The translations under genes were made by a program, and so were the position numbers. The notes under the pieces are model-generated. The model worked only from the letters and a program-made list of their open reading frames with translations. It was not told where the DNA came from and ran no database searches. From positions 2,750,501 through 2,814,500 of the forward strand of contig NZ_OZ038525.1 in assembly GCF_964036645.1 (NCBI RefSeq): DNA of 64,000 bases, read 5' to 3'. The number at the start of each line of letters is the position of its first letter. The first letter of the stretch is position 1. The DNA comes from Tenacibaculum sp. 190524A02b. GTDB lineage: Bacteria > Bacteroidota > Bacteroidia > Flavobacteriales > Flavobacteriaceae. Positions 1 to 8,225 of this stretch are shown in pieces.

Positions 1-336
1 ATTTAGTTTATATACAAAAAAAACACTAGATAAAATTTTAAAAATTCAAAAGATTTATTATATTTGATAGAGAAGTACTTTACTAACAGCGTTTAAAAAC
101 TAGCTTTTTAGACCTATATAATGAAAATTTATCAGAATATAATATATTTTGATTCTTTTTTAACATAAAAAACCGTAAATAACCCTATATTTGAACCCCA
201 TTTTTTATAGTATTTAGCTGCTATAAGAAAATAAACCGTGTATGTAAGACTACAAATATTAAGTCTTTTCAATTTATAATCAACACCAAACCGGAATTGT
301 AAAGATAATTTTAATTAAAAGAAGAAACACTTAAAT
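1..336. other. Non-coding AT-rich leader region
   Basis: No convincing gene is visible in the first 336 bases. The only recognisable signal is a TAnnTTTG-type element at 186-193 (see separate entry). The remainder is very AT-rich with no long inverted repeat. Confidence 0.5.
186..193 (+). promoter_or_regulatory. Candidate Bacteroidota -7 element (TATATTTG)
   Basis: TATATTTG matches the TAnnTTTG -7 consensus of the Bacteroidota primary sigma factor. It lies about 140 bases before the start codon at 337, so the leader would be rather long. No clear -33 TTG is seen. Confidence 0.35.
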
Positions 337-564
337 ATGACAGAATTAATTAGTAAAGCTGAGGAGTTTGAAAACAGAAAGTTCAAATTTGTTACTACTA
401 GTGATCGAATATTAGCTTCTAGAGAGGCCAAAGCGTTGATATTAGAAATTAATGAAGTATATAAAGAAACTAAAGATAGTAACTTAATGGACATCATGAA
501 GCGCTTAACAGCAGTTAAGCAACGTATAGACAAAAGATTAAAAGGAAAACCTTTAACTGCTTAA
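337..564 (+). CDS. Small conserved-looking cytoplasmic protein, function unknown
   Basis: A 75-residue protein, rich in Lys, Glu and Arg, with no signal peptide or membrane segment. It looks almost wholly alpha-helical and ends in a basic stretch (KQRIDKRLKGKPLTA). The ATG at 337 is preceded by a purine-rich AGAAGAAA, and the gene is followed by a strong terminator at 652-680, which supports a real, singly transcribed gene. I have the impression that similar short proteins occur in other Flavobacteriaceae, but no function is known to me. A minus-strand reading frame over the same bases has low-complexity hydrophobic content and is considered a shadow. Confidence 0.7.
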   Translation: MTELISKAEEFENRKFKFVTTSDRILASREAKALILEINEVYKETKDSNLMDIMKRLTAVKQRIDKRLKGKPLTA

Positions 565-651
565 AAGCAATATTTAAAGTAGGTGAACGTTATTCTAAAT
601 GAGAGTATATTTTAATAATAGCTCTTATTAATAATATTTATTCTTGATAAG

Positions 652-680
652 AAATTCTAGGATTATTCCTAGAATTTTTT
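652..680 (+). terminator. Rho-independent terminator after the 75-aa gene
   Basis: Arms AATTCTAGGA (653-662) and TCCTAGAATT (667-676) form a perfect 10-bp stem with a TTAT loop. They are followed by a T-run to 680. Confidence 0.85.
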
Positions 681-687
681 AGTTTTG
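680..687 (+). promoter_or_regulatory. Promoter -7 element of tRNA-Pro (TAGTTTTG)
   Basis: TAGTTTTG fits TAnnTTTG and ends 11 bases before the tRNA 5' end at 699. Its first T is the last T of the upstream terminator T-run, so terminator and promoter abut. Confidence 0.6.
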
Positions 688-698
688 CAAATTAGTAT

Positions 699-773
699 CG
701 GGATGTAGCTTAGTCCGGTTAAAGTGCTGGTCTGGGGGACCAGAGATCGAAGGTTCGAATCCTTTCATCCCGA
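699..773 (+). tRNA. tRNA-Pro (anticodon GGG)
   Basis: Cloverleaf of 75 nt. The acceptor stem CGGGATG (699-705) pairs with CATCCCG (766-772), with A773 as discriminator. The anticodon stem CTGGT/ACCAG encloses loop CTGGGGG, giving anticodon GGG (codon CCC). The T arm contains GGTTCGAATCC. CCA is not encoded. Confidence 0.95.
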
Positions 774-851
774 CTTTTTATTCATAGAACTACTTACTAG
801 TATCTTATGATAACCCAACATTGATTTTAAGTTAAATAAAGTAGAATAAAT

Positions 852-1730
852 TTACACTACTTTTTGTAGAACTACTTTTTGATTACTGATTGACTCTATA
901 AAAGCATTAAGCGGTCTTCTTATAAAGTTTTCAGGCTGTTTTATACCTCTTTTCAATAATTCTTTTTCAATAATCTCTTGAGCGTGATAACCTACTGAAC
1001 CAATAAAATACAATGGTACTTTTGTTAGTTCTTCTTTATACTGAAGTAATTGCTTATCTATAAATTCACTTACACATAAAGTTATTATTTCTTTGGCATA
1101 TGGATGCTCTATATTTTCAAATAGAAAACGAGCAAACTTTGCAAGGTATTTATTAGGCATTTTTGAGCTATATAACTTCTTCAATACCTTTTCATCACTC
1201 ATTTTAAAGCTTTTTTCTAATGAAAACCTTAAGTCATCTGGTAACTTTTTATAATAATAACTCTTTAACACTTCTTTTCCTAAATGATTGCCACTTCCCT
1301 CATCCATTAACATATACCCCATTGCTTTCACCCTTTGCTCAATCTTCTCTCCATTAAAAAAACAACAATTAGACCCTGTTCCTAAAATGCAAACTACAGA
1401 CGGATCTTGAGAAGCAGCAAAAACAGCCAACATTAAATCTTCTTTTACAATAACTGTAGATACATTTTCAAAATTATTACGAAGTATTAATTCTATTTTT
1501 TCTTCACTCGCCGAGTTATTACAACCAGCACCAAAAAAATAAATGGTATGTATATATTGTTGGTATTTAAAAAGCTTTGAACAACTGTTGAAAATTTCAA
1601 CTATATCTTTCTTTTTTAAAACGGAAGGATTTATTCCTTTGGTTCTTTCTCTTGTAATTATATTATTACTAGAATCATCCAGTAAAATCCAATCACATTT
1701 TGTAGAGCCACTATCTGCAATTAATATCAT
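852..1730 (-). CDS. N-acetylglucosamine kinase-like, BadF/BadG/BcrA/BcrD ATPase family
   Basis: Predicted cytoplasmic sugar kinase (ASKHA fold) that would convert GlcNAc to GlcNAc-6-phosphate. Visible motifs: the N-terminal phosphate-1 loop IADSGSTKCDW (residues 4-14), and the adenosine/phosphate-2 segment ILGTGSNCCFFNGEKI near residues 115-130 followed by GYMLMDEGSGNHLG. At 292 aa it has the normal length for BadF-type hexosamine kinases. It is the last gene of the minus-strand GlcNAc block, 10 bases downstream of the truncated LacI-like gene, so the two are very likely co-transcribed. A paralogue of nearly the same length lies at 38047-38895. Substrate is inferred from family and from neighbours (GH20, NagB); MurNAc, GlcN or another amino sugar is possible. 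Confidence 0.85.
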   Translation of the reverse strand: MILIADSGSTKCDWILLDDSSNNIITRERTKGINPSVLKKKDIVEIFNSCSKLFKYQQYIHTIYFFGAGCNNSASEEKIELILRNNFENVSTVIVKEDLMLAVFAASQDPSVVCILGTGSNCCFFNGEKIEQRVKAMGYMLMDEGSGNHLGKEVLKSYYYKKLPDDLRFSLEKSFKMSDEKVLKKLYSSKMPNKYLAKFARFLFENIEHPYAKEIITLCVSEFIDKQLLQYKEELTKVPLYFIGSVGYHAQEIIEKELLKRGIKQPENFIRRPLNAFIESISNQKVVLQKVV

Positions 1731-1740
1731 AATAAGTATT

Positions 1741-2337
1741 CTAAGAAACGTCTAATTGTAAATTATAATGTTTTATTTTATCTAATAAGTTATTTACTAA
1801 ATCTTTCCCTAATTTTAATCCATTAGAATCTTTTACTAATTTCTTATTAGAATGCACTATACTATTTACCATTTTATTGATAACAATTATTGGCAAATGC
1901 TTTTCAGAAAGCCTAATAAGATATTTGTTGTCTTCAGCATGTCTTTGTGGAAACAATGAAGGTGATATAATTAAACCATCAATAATATCCTCTGACAACA
2001 ATTTAGTATAAATCATTTCTTTTTCAGGGCTATTACAAGTTTGATACACCATTATTCTATGTTTTTTCATACTGGTTTCTTCTGTTATACCAACTAAAAG
2101 ATTAGAAAAAAAGTCATTTTTTAAATCTGGAAGTATGACCCCTATAATATAGTTTTCTCTCTTTTTTAAATTTTTAGCAAAAAAATTAGGTCTATAGTTT
2201 AATGACTTTGCTATTTTAGATACCCTTTCTTTAGTTAAAGTGCTAATTTCGTGACTATCATTCAAAGCTTTAGAAACTGTTGATACTGATACTCCTGATT
2301 TTAATGCTATTTCTTTTAATGTTACGTTATAATTCAT
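1741..2337 (-). CDS. LacI-family transcriptional regulator, C-terminally truncated
   Basis: The N-terminus is a textbook LacI helix-turn-helix (VTLKEIALKSGVSVSTVSKALN, then the hinge RPNFFAKNLKKR), followed by the first lobe of the periplasmic-binding-protein-like domain (IIGVILPDLKNDFFSNLL to IDGLIISPS). The protein stops at residue 198, whereas LacI regulators normally have about 330-345 residues: the second half of the effector domain and C-terminal core are absent. The tail (DSNGLKLGKDLVNNLL) corresponds to the family segment just before the second lobe. The kinase starts 10 bases later, so there is no room for the missing part in another frame. DNA binding may be retained; ligand response and dimer core are probably altered. 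It may still regulate this GlcNAc locus or be a decaying gene. Confidence 0.85.
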   Translation of the reverse strand: MNYNVTLKEIALKSGVSVSTVSKALNDSHEISTLTKERVSKIAKSLNYRPNFFAKNLKKRENYIIGVILPDLKNDFFSNLLVGITEETSMKKHRIMVYQTCNSPEKEMIYTKLLSEDIIDGLIISPSLFPQRHAEDNKYLIRLSEKHLPIIVINKMVNSIVHSNKKLVKDSNGLKLGKDLVNNLLDKIKHYNLQLDVS

Positions 2338-2416
2338 AGGGTTTAATATTAAAGAGTTACACCTTAGTTTGTAAATTATTAAAAGATTAAAAACAGTAAT
2401 TAGCTATTTTTAAACC

Positions 2417-4474
2417 TTATGCTTTATTTTTTTTCTTGGTATGCATTTTTACCAAATTCTCCAAAGAGGATAAAATAACTAACTCTGTATCCACCATTGG
2501 TTGTTTCAAATACGCTATCAAACTTTTTATTTCCTTCTCCTTTTTACTTGTCATTTTAGCCCCATCTAAAATATCTAGGCAAATTCTAGATAACTTAGAT
2601 AATCCTTCGTAATGCTTGTTCAATTCTTTTAGATTAGGGTTTGATGGTAGCTTTAAAAAGTCAACATACCCTTGTTTCCATTTTTCAAAATAAACAATCA
2701 ATTGCTTCTTAACACCCTCATTAGGTTTAACCAAATACTCTCCTACTAATTCATTAAATCCATAGGCATCAATTGCATCAGCAGAACATGCATCCGCAAA
2801 AAGCGTAAAAGGTGAATAAGATTTGTATTCAGTACCTCCTTTATTTCGTTCATACATTTTTAAAGGTTCAAAAATATCTGTTAAAATATTTAAAGAACCA
2901 ATATCATTATGCCTAGCGATATTTCTTAGAATAACATTTTTGTTTCTTATATGAGTTATTCCAAGTTCTTCTAGTTGAGCATTAACATACCTCAAACGTC
3001 TTCTCATACTTTTTAAATCTCTAACTTCTTTTTCTGACCAAAATCTTTCTGCTATAGCAGCTGTTCTTGGCCAAATACGAGAGTCTATAGTTAAGGGAGT
3101 AACTAGTTCACTCCACATTGTTACTTCACCTCCTAACATTCTATCATTCTCTTCTTTTGTAAGCTTTTCCTCACCAGCTGGATCAGAAAGGTAATGATGG
3201 TCTACTGACTTCATTCTATCAATATAGTACCCTTTGGATAATACTGCATTATAACCTTTTTTAACAGCCTCATACATAGTCCCTTTTTCAATTCCTTCAT
3301 GTTTCCCTCTCCAAGAATGAATAACTGCTGTTTTAGGCATATGATCCGTCATTATTTCATCCCACCCCATTAATTTTTTTCCGTATTTTTTTAAAATCTT
3401 TTCTAACCTAACATTAAAATATGTTTGCAAATCATGATTACTAGTTAACCCTTCTTTCTTCTTAAACTTTTGTATCTCATGATTTTCATCCCAATGTTTC
3501 CCTTCATTTTCATCACCTCCTATATGGAAATAACTATCAGGGAACAATGGTGTTAATTCTGCAAATAAATTATCTAAAAAAGTATATACTTCATCATTAA
3601 TGGGATTCAGTGTAGGATGAAAAACTCCTGCAAATCTTTCTATTTTATAATCATAATTATCTTTACTACCAAACTCAGGATATGCTGTGAGAATAGCTGT
3701 TGCATGACCAGGAACATCTATTTCTGGCACTACTCTTATTCCTAAGTCATGTGCATAACTTACAACTTCTTTTATTTCATTATGAGTATAATATTGATTA
3801 TCCGATGCCACTTGATGTAATTTAGGGTACTTTTTAGACTCTACTCTAAACCCTTGATCATCTGAAAGATGCCAATGAAACACATTCATCTTTACCGAAG
3901 CCATAGCATCTAAGTTTCTTTTAATCACACTTAATGGTTGGTAATGTCTTGCTACATCAATCATTAATCCTCTCCATCCGAAACGTGGTTCATCCTTAAT
4001 AAACGCTCCTTTAAAATAAAAACTATCAACATTACTATCCACTAATTGTAATAATGTTTCTAATCCACGTATCACTCCTAAGTCAGTTTTTGCAATTACC
4101 TCAACTTGTTTTTTCCCCACTTTTAATTTGTAAGATTCATCCATTACCAAACTTAAATCTCCAACATTATCAAAAGTTACCTTAACAGTAGCATTAGAGC
4201 TATTTATTAAAGGAAAACCTTTCTCTACAAAAACCCCTGTTCTATTTACCAGCCTTCTAATAAACTTAGTTGCTACATTATAAACTCTGGGCTCTTTTTT
4301 ATTTAAAGAAATTGTGAAATTTTCATCTATTCTAACCTCATTACTATCAGCCTTAAACTCTTTAGGCCATGGCATCAAATTATATAAGTTAGATGAAGTA
4401 TGTTGCCCATAAAATTTTAATCCAAAAAGCACAAAGCTTACTAACAGCAAACTGTTTATTATTTTTTTTAACAT
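2417..4474 (-). CDS. Beta-N-acetylhexosaminidase, glycoside hydrolase family 20
   Basis: Exported enzyme that removes terminal beta-linked GlcNAc (or GalNAc) from chito-oligosaccharides and glycans. A signal peptide is seen at residues 1-24 (hydrophobic LLLVSFVLFG, then FYGQ). A GH20b-like N-terminal domain covers roughly residues 30-150 and the catalytic barrel roughly 155-510, with RGLMIDVARHY, FHWHLSDDQGFR, VPEIDVPGH and the catalytic pair in FHIGGDE (Asp321-Glu322, substrate-assisted mechanism). The C-terminal ~170 residues are helical. Length 685 aa is usual for Bacteroidota GH20. It lies 76 bases after the NagB fusion and 79 bases before the LacI-like gene on the same strand. No lipobox is present, so periplasmic location is likely. 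Confidence 0.95.
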   Translation of the reverse strand: MLKKIINSLLLVSFVLFGLKFYGQHTSSNLYNLMPWPKEFKADSNEVRIDENFTISLNKKEPRVYNVATKFIRRLVNRTGVFVEKGFPLINSSNATVKVTFDNVGDLSLVMDESYKLKVGKKQVEVIAKTDLGVIRGLETLLQLVDSNVDSFYFKGAFIKDEPRFGWRGLMIDVARHYQPLSVIKRNLDAMASVKMNVFHWHLSDDQGFRVESKKYPKLHQVASDNQYYTHNEIKEVVSYAHDLGIRVVPEIDVPGHATAILTAYPEFGSKDNYDYKIERFAGVFHPTLNPINDEVYTFLDNLFAELTPLFPDSYFHIGGDENEGKHWDENHEIQKFKKKEGLTSNHDLQTYFNVRLEKILKKYGKKLMGWDEIMTDHMPKTAVIHSWRGKHEGIEKGTMYEAVKKGYNAVLSKGYYIDRMKSVDHHYLSDPAGEEKLTKEENDRMLGGEVTMWSELVTPLTIDSRIWPRTAAIAERFWSEKEVRDLKSMRRRLRYVNAQLEELGITHIRNKNVILRNIARHNDIGSLNILTDIFEPLKMYERNKGGTEYKSYSPFTLFADACSADAIDAYGFNELVGEYLVKPNEGVKKQLIVYFEKWKQGYVDFLKLPSNPNLKELNKHYEGLSKLSRICLDILDGAKMTSKKEKEIKSLIAYLKQPMVDTELVILSSLENLVKMHTKKKNKA

Positions 4475-4550
4475 ATCAAATATTTAAAAGCTTAACAAAG
4501 CTTTATTTTTTAAAATCCCCTTAATTTTTGCTATTCCATCATCTACTTAA

Positions 4551-6473
4551 TCAAAAGTGATAACGTTTAAAAGCTTCTATAGCTGCATATTCAGCCATTC
4601 CTAATTTTCGATATTTTTCAGCGGTCAACCTATTCCTATCCTCAGCTCTAACCCAAAATTCTCTAGTATCATCCCCTTGAAACATCACTTTATCTTTTTG
4701 TGATTGGTGATAGAAAATAGCATGTCTCTTTTTTACCACTTGATCTGGACTCATAGGCACAGCCATTTCTATTTCATAAGGTTGCCATTCAAACCAAGCT
4801 CCTCTATACAACCAAACCCAACAATCATTCATATAACTTTCTTTTTTCAACACCTCTAAAGACTCAAAAAGAGCATCTAAACACACTTTATGGGTCCCAT
4901 GAGGATCTGCCAAGTCTCCAGCAGCATAAATTTGATGCGGTTTTATTTCTGCGATTAAATCACACATAATTTTTATATCTGCATCTGATAAGTTATCCTT
5001 TTTTACTTTACCTGTCTCATAGAATGGTAAATTTAAAAAGTGTACATTCTTATCTGGAACTCCTAAATATCTTGTTGCTCCAAATGACTCCGCCTTCCTT
5101 ATTTCCCCTTTTAACTTTCTAACATCTAATGCATCTATTTCATTTGCCCCTTTCTTCAATATAGAAGAAATAACACTATCTATTTTTTCTGAATTAGGAC
5201 TTAAGAATTTAGACACCTCAGCAAATCGCATAGCATCATCATCAGACACTGCTATATTCCCAGATGTTTGATATGCTATATGAACTTCATGGCCTTGTTC
5301 AACTAATCTATCAAAAGTACCTCCCATAGAAATTACATCATCATCTGGATGCGGACTAAAAATGATAACTCTTTTTTTAGCTGGCTCACTTCTTTCTGGT
5401 CTTTTTGAGTCATCTGCATTAGGTTTTCCTCCTGGCCAACCTGTTATGGTTCTTTGTAATGAGTTAAACATTTTAATATTTAACTCGTAAGCACTTCCTT
5501 CCTCAACCAACAAACTTGCCATTCCGTACTCATTATAATCCTTATCAGTTAACATTAAGATTGGCTTCCCAACCCTATCACTTAACCAAAAAATTGCTTT
5601 TTTCTTTAATTCTTCTGTCCATACACTAGAAGTTACCAACCAAGGAGTTTTTATTCTTGTTAACTCAGAGGAAGCTTCCTCATCTAAAACAAATGTTGTA
5701 TTCCCATGTTCTTGAAGATAAGTAGCTGGAACTTGTGCACTAATCTCTCCTTCTATAGTTTTTTGAATTACTCCTGCTTTTCCTTCACCCCAAGCTAACA
5801 ACACTACTCTCTTAGCTTTTTTAATTGTACTAATTCCCATTGTGATAGCTTTTTTAGGAACGTTATCCAATCCTAAAAAGCTAGAAGAAGCATCAGCTCT
5901 TGTAATATGATCTAAAGTAATACTCCTTGTGCTAGAATTATAATGAGACCCAGGTTCATTAAAACCTATATGACCAGTTCTTCCAATACCTAAAAGCTGG
6001 AAATCTAACCCTCCTGCTTCTTTAATTTTCAACTCATAATCAACACAGTATTGATAAACCTCCTCAGGATTTATTGTTCCATCTGGAATATGAACGTTTT
6101 CAGGAAGCACATCAATATGATTAAATAAATGTTCATGCATAAAATGATAATAACTTTGAATATCATCTGGCTGCATTGGCCAGTATTCATCTAAATTAAA
6201 TGTTATAACATTTGCAAAACTTAAACCTTCCTCTTTATGTAATCTCACCAATTCTTCGTACACTTTGATTGGAGAAGACCCTGTTGCCAACCCTAAAACA
6301 CATTGTTGATTAACCTCTGCTTTTTGCCTAATAAGTTCTGCTATCTCTGAAGCTACTATTTTTGATGCTTCCAGAGAATTCTTAAACACCACATTATGAA
6401 TTTTCTCAAAACGAGTTTCTTCAAATTGCCCTGCTGGCTGATATCCTATTTCTTTAGAGCTATACATTATCAT
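4551..6473 (-). CDS. nagB: Glucosamine-6-phosphate deaminase fused to a PIG-L/LmbE deacetylase-like domain
   Basis: Two-domain cytoplasmic enzyme of 640 aa. Residues about 20-285 are NagB: GLATGSSPIKVYEELV, FNLDEYWPM, and LGIGRTGHIGFNEPGS with its catalytic histidine; this half converts GlcN-6-P to fructose-6-P plus ammonia. After a linker (residues ~290-365) comes a PIG-L/LmbE-type domain beginning VIIFSPHPDDDVISMGG (metal-binding PHPDDD at residues 374-379) with a later AAGDLADPHGTH motif. PIG-L proteins are zinc-dependent deacetylases of GlcNAc-type substrates. NagB proteins of this length with this extension are known in Bacteroidota. No separate nagA is in the window, so the C-terminal half could deacetylate GlcNAc-6-P (inference). 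First gene of the nagB-GH20-lacI-kinase run. The start could be Met1 or Met3. Confidence 0.93.
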   Translation of the reverse strand: MIMYSSKEIGYQPAGQFEETRFEKIHNVVFKNSLEASKIVASEIAELIRQKAEVNQQCVLGLATGSSPIKVYEELVRLHKEEGLSFANVITFNLDEYWPMQPDDIQSYYHFMHEHLFNHIDVLPENVHIPDGTINPEEVYQYCVDYELKIKEAGGLDFQLLGIGRTGHIGFNEPGSHYNSSTRSITLDHITRADASSSFLGLDNVPKKAITMGISTIKKAKRVVLLAWGEGKAGVIQKTIEGEISAQVPATYLQEHGNTTFVLDEEASSELTRIKTPWLVTSSVWTEELKKKAIFWLSDRVGKPILMLTDKDYNEYGMASLLVEEGSAYELNIKMFNSLQRTITGWPGGKPNADDSKRPERSEPAKKRVIIFSPHPDDDVISMGGTFDRLVEQGHEVHIAYQTSGNIAVSDDDAMRFAEVSKFLSPNSEKIDSVISSILKKGANEIDALDVRKLKGEIRKAESFGATRYLGVPDKNVHFLNLPFYETGKVKKDNLSDADIKIMCDLIAEIKPHQIYAAGDLADPHGTHKVCLDALFESLEVLKKESYMNDCWVWLYRGAWFEWQPYEIEMAVPMSPDQVVKKRHAIFYHQSQKDKVMFQGDDTREFWVRAEDRNRLTAEKYRKLGMAEYAAIEAFKRYHF

Positions 6474-6567
6474 ATTAAAATTATATTATGAAACTTACTT
6501 TAGTAAAAGTATACCACAAGCTTAGTCTTCGCGATTTTTTTCGACAAAGCGTTGTAAAACATCTATT

Positions 6568-6603
6568 AAAAACAAGCGAGAACAGACTCTCCATTCTCGC
6601 TTG
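6568..6603 (-). terminator. Rho-independent terminator of the inner susC-susD pair
   Basis: Perfect 10-bp stem CAAGCGAGAA (6573-6582) / TTCTCGCTTG (6594-6603). Read on the minus strand it is followed by a run of T (plus-strand A's 6568-6572). It lies 34 bases after the susD stop. Confidence 0.85.
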
Positions 6604-6636
6604 CATATAAACAAAGTTTAATAGTAAAGACTCTTT

Positions 6637-8220
6637 TTAAAAATTACTTCCTCCGGTATCCCACCATAATCTAGTACCTCCAGTATCTGGCCCATTTAAA
6701 TAACCAACAGCTATTTGAACATTACTTGCATTAGAATCAAGTTCTGCTTGAATAAACGGCAATCTTCTTATTTGTATGTTAGTATCAATCTCTCCTCCAC
6801 TGTTATTCACCACTACTGGATATACTCTTGGATATCCTGTTCTTCTAAACTCACTCCAAGCTTCTTGACCATTAGGAAACATAGCAATCCATTTTTGTGT
6901 AATAATTTGTTCTAATTTTTCTTCGTTTGTTCCTGCATCATTAAAAGCTATTTTTACATCACTTGGATATGTAATATTATTTACTGGGTTTAAAGCATCA
7001 ACAAAGTCATTAGGAGTATTTGTAGCGTCCATTAAATAAGTACTTAATCCTGAGATTTTATGTTGAACAAAAGAAGCTGTAATACCTGCTTCATAATTTT
7101 GCTTAACATCTCCTGCTCCAGACCAACCTCTCAAAGCCGCTTCAGCCTTTAAGAAATAAGTCTCCGAGGCTGTCATCCAAACAATTTCTTCTTTTGAAAT
7201 TATTTCACCTATTGGTGAATGCCCAACGTATTGCGATTTTGCAGATATTTCAACTCCCATTCTTATTCCTTTATACGCTCCACCTAAAGAAGCATCAGTT
7301 GACTTTTGAAAATAAATTCCAATCCTTGGATCATTATAACCTTTTAAAATTGATTCCATTTCCGCACTCATTCTAATATCCCCCCAAGAATTACTGATAG
7401 TAAATATTGGGTGTGTAAATCCATCAGTGTGTATAACCATATCTTCCACGTCAAGCAATCCAGCATCACTTGCTAAAGATTTCTCACCTTCTATTTTAGC
7501 TAAAACTGGATCTATTTTAGAAATTCTTATTGCTAATCTTAACCTAAGTGAATTAGCAAATTTTCTCCATTTACCTAAATTCCCTTCAAAACCAGACATA
7601 TCAAAAGGCTTAAACTTATCGTTGTTAGCATCAGCAAAAGACTTCAGTCCATCTATCGCTCCTCCTAATTCACTAAAAAAGGCTTTATAAACTGTTTCTT
7701 GGTTATCATATTGACCTGTTGTAGCTACGTCATTAAATTTTGTATACCTTATTGGCCCAAAAACATCAGAAACCCTATGCATAGCTGCTACTTTCACAAT
7801 ATCTGCTAAATAAGAAAATTGCATCCCTCCACCATCAAGTTCTGCTACTGCATCTTTTATATTTTTAATATTTGGCATTACAGTACCTGCATTATACGCA
7901 TCAAACCAAACAAAACTATTCCATCCCTGAATTAAGTTATAAGTCATATTATTAACATTTCCAGCAAACGGTGTCGGAGGTGTCATATAACCTGAATACA
8001 CATCTCCATTTAGCCCTTGCTGTAACTGATAATTCCATGCTGGTGTCACATTAATCACATTTAGAAACATAGGTGTAAACCTACCTCCAATGTGAAAAAA
8101 CCTTTGTGTCAATCCTTTCTCTGTTTGACCATTTGGATTTGTATTTATACTTTCAAAATCACCCGTACAACTGGTTATTACGACCAAAGAAGTGATTAAC
8201 ATGTACATTACTTTTTTCAT
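6637..8220 (-). CDS. susD: SusD/RagB-family outer-membrane lipoprotein (inner pair)
   Basis: Surface glycan-binding lipoprotein that forms the lid of a SusC-type transporter. The signal peptide ends in a lipobox, VVITSC, with Cys18 as the lipidated residue, followed by the family-typical TGDFESINTNPNG. The rest is the helical SusD fold with C-terminal features of the group (EKLEQIITQKWIAMFPNGQEAWSEFRRTGYPR, then RLWWDTGGSNF). Length 527 aa is normal. It starts 5 bases after the susC stop, so the two form an operon closed by the terminator at 6568-6603. Expected ligands are chito-oligosaccharides or GlcNAc-rich glycans, inferred only from neighbours. Confidence 0.93.
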   Translation of the reverse strand: MKKVMYMLITSLVVITSCTGDFESINTNPNGQTEKGLTQRFFHIGGRFTPMFLNVINVTPAWNYQLQQGLNGDVYSGYMTPPTPFAGNVNNMTYNLIQGWNSFVWFDAYNAGTVMPNIKNIKDAVAELDGGGMQFSYLADIVKVAAMHRVSDVFGPIRYTKFNDVATTGQYDNQETVYKAFFSELGGAIDGLKSFADANNDKFKPFDMSGFEGNLGKWRKFANSLRLRLAIRISKIDPVLAKIEGEKSLASDAGLLDVEDMVIHTDGFTHPIFTISNSWGDIRMSAEMESILKGYNDPRIGIYFQKSTDASLGGAYKGIRMGVEISAKSQYVGHSPIGEIISKEEIVWMTASETYFLKAEAALRGWSGAGDVKQNYEAGITASFVQHKISGLSTYLMDATNTPNDFVDALNPVNNITYPSDVKIAFNDAGTNEEKLEQIITQKWIAMFPNGQEAWSEFRRTGYPRVYPVVVNNSGGEIDTNIQIRRLPFIQAELDSNASNVQIAVGYLNGPDTGGTRLWWDTGGSNF

Positions 8221-8225
8221 TGTTC

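Noticed and set aside
6496..6511. TACTTT-AGTA-AAAGTA inverted repeat before nagB as a LacI operator
   Set aside because: The arms are only 6 bp and AT-rich, and no second copy was found near other genes of the locus; too weak to list.
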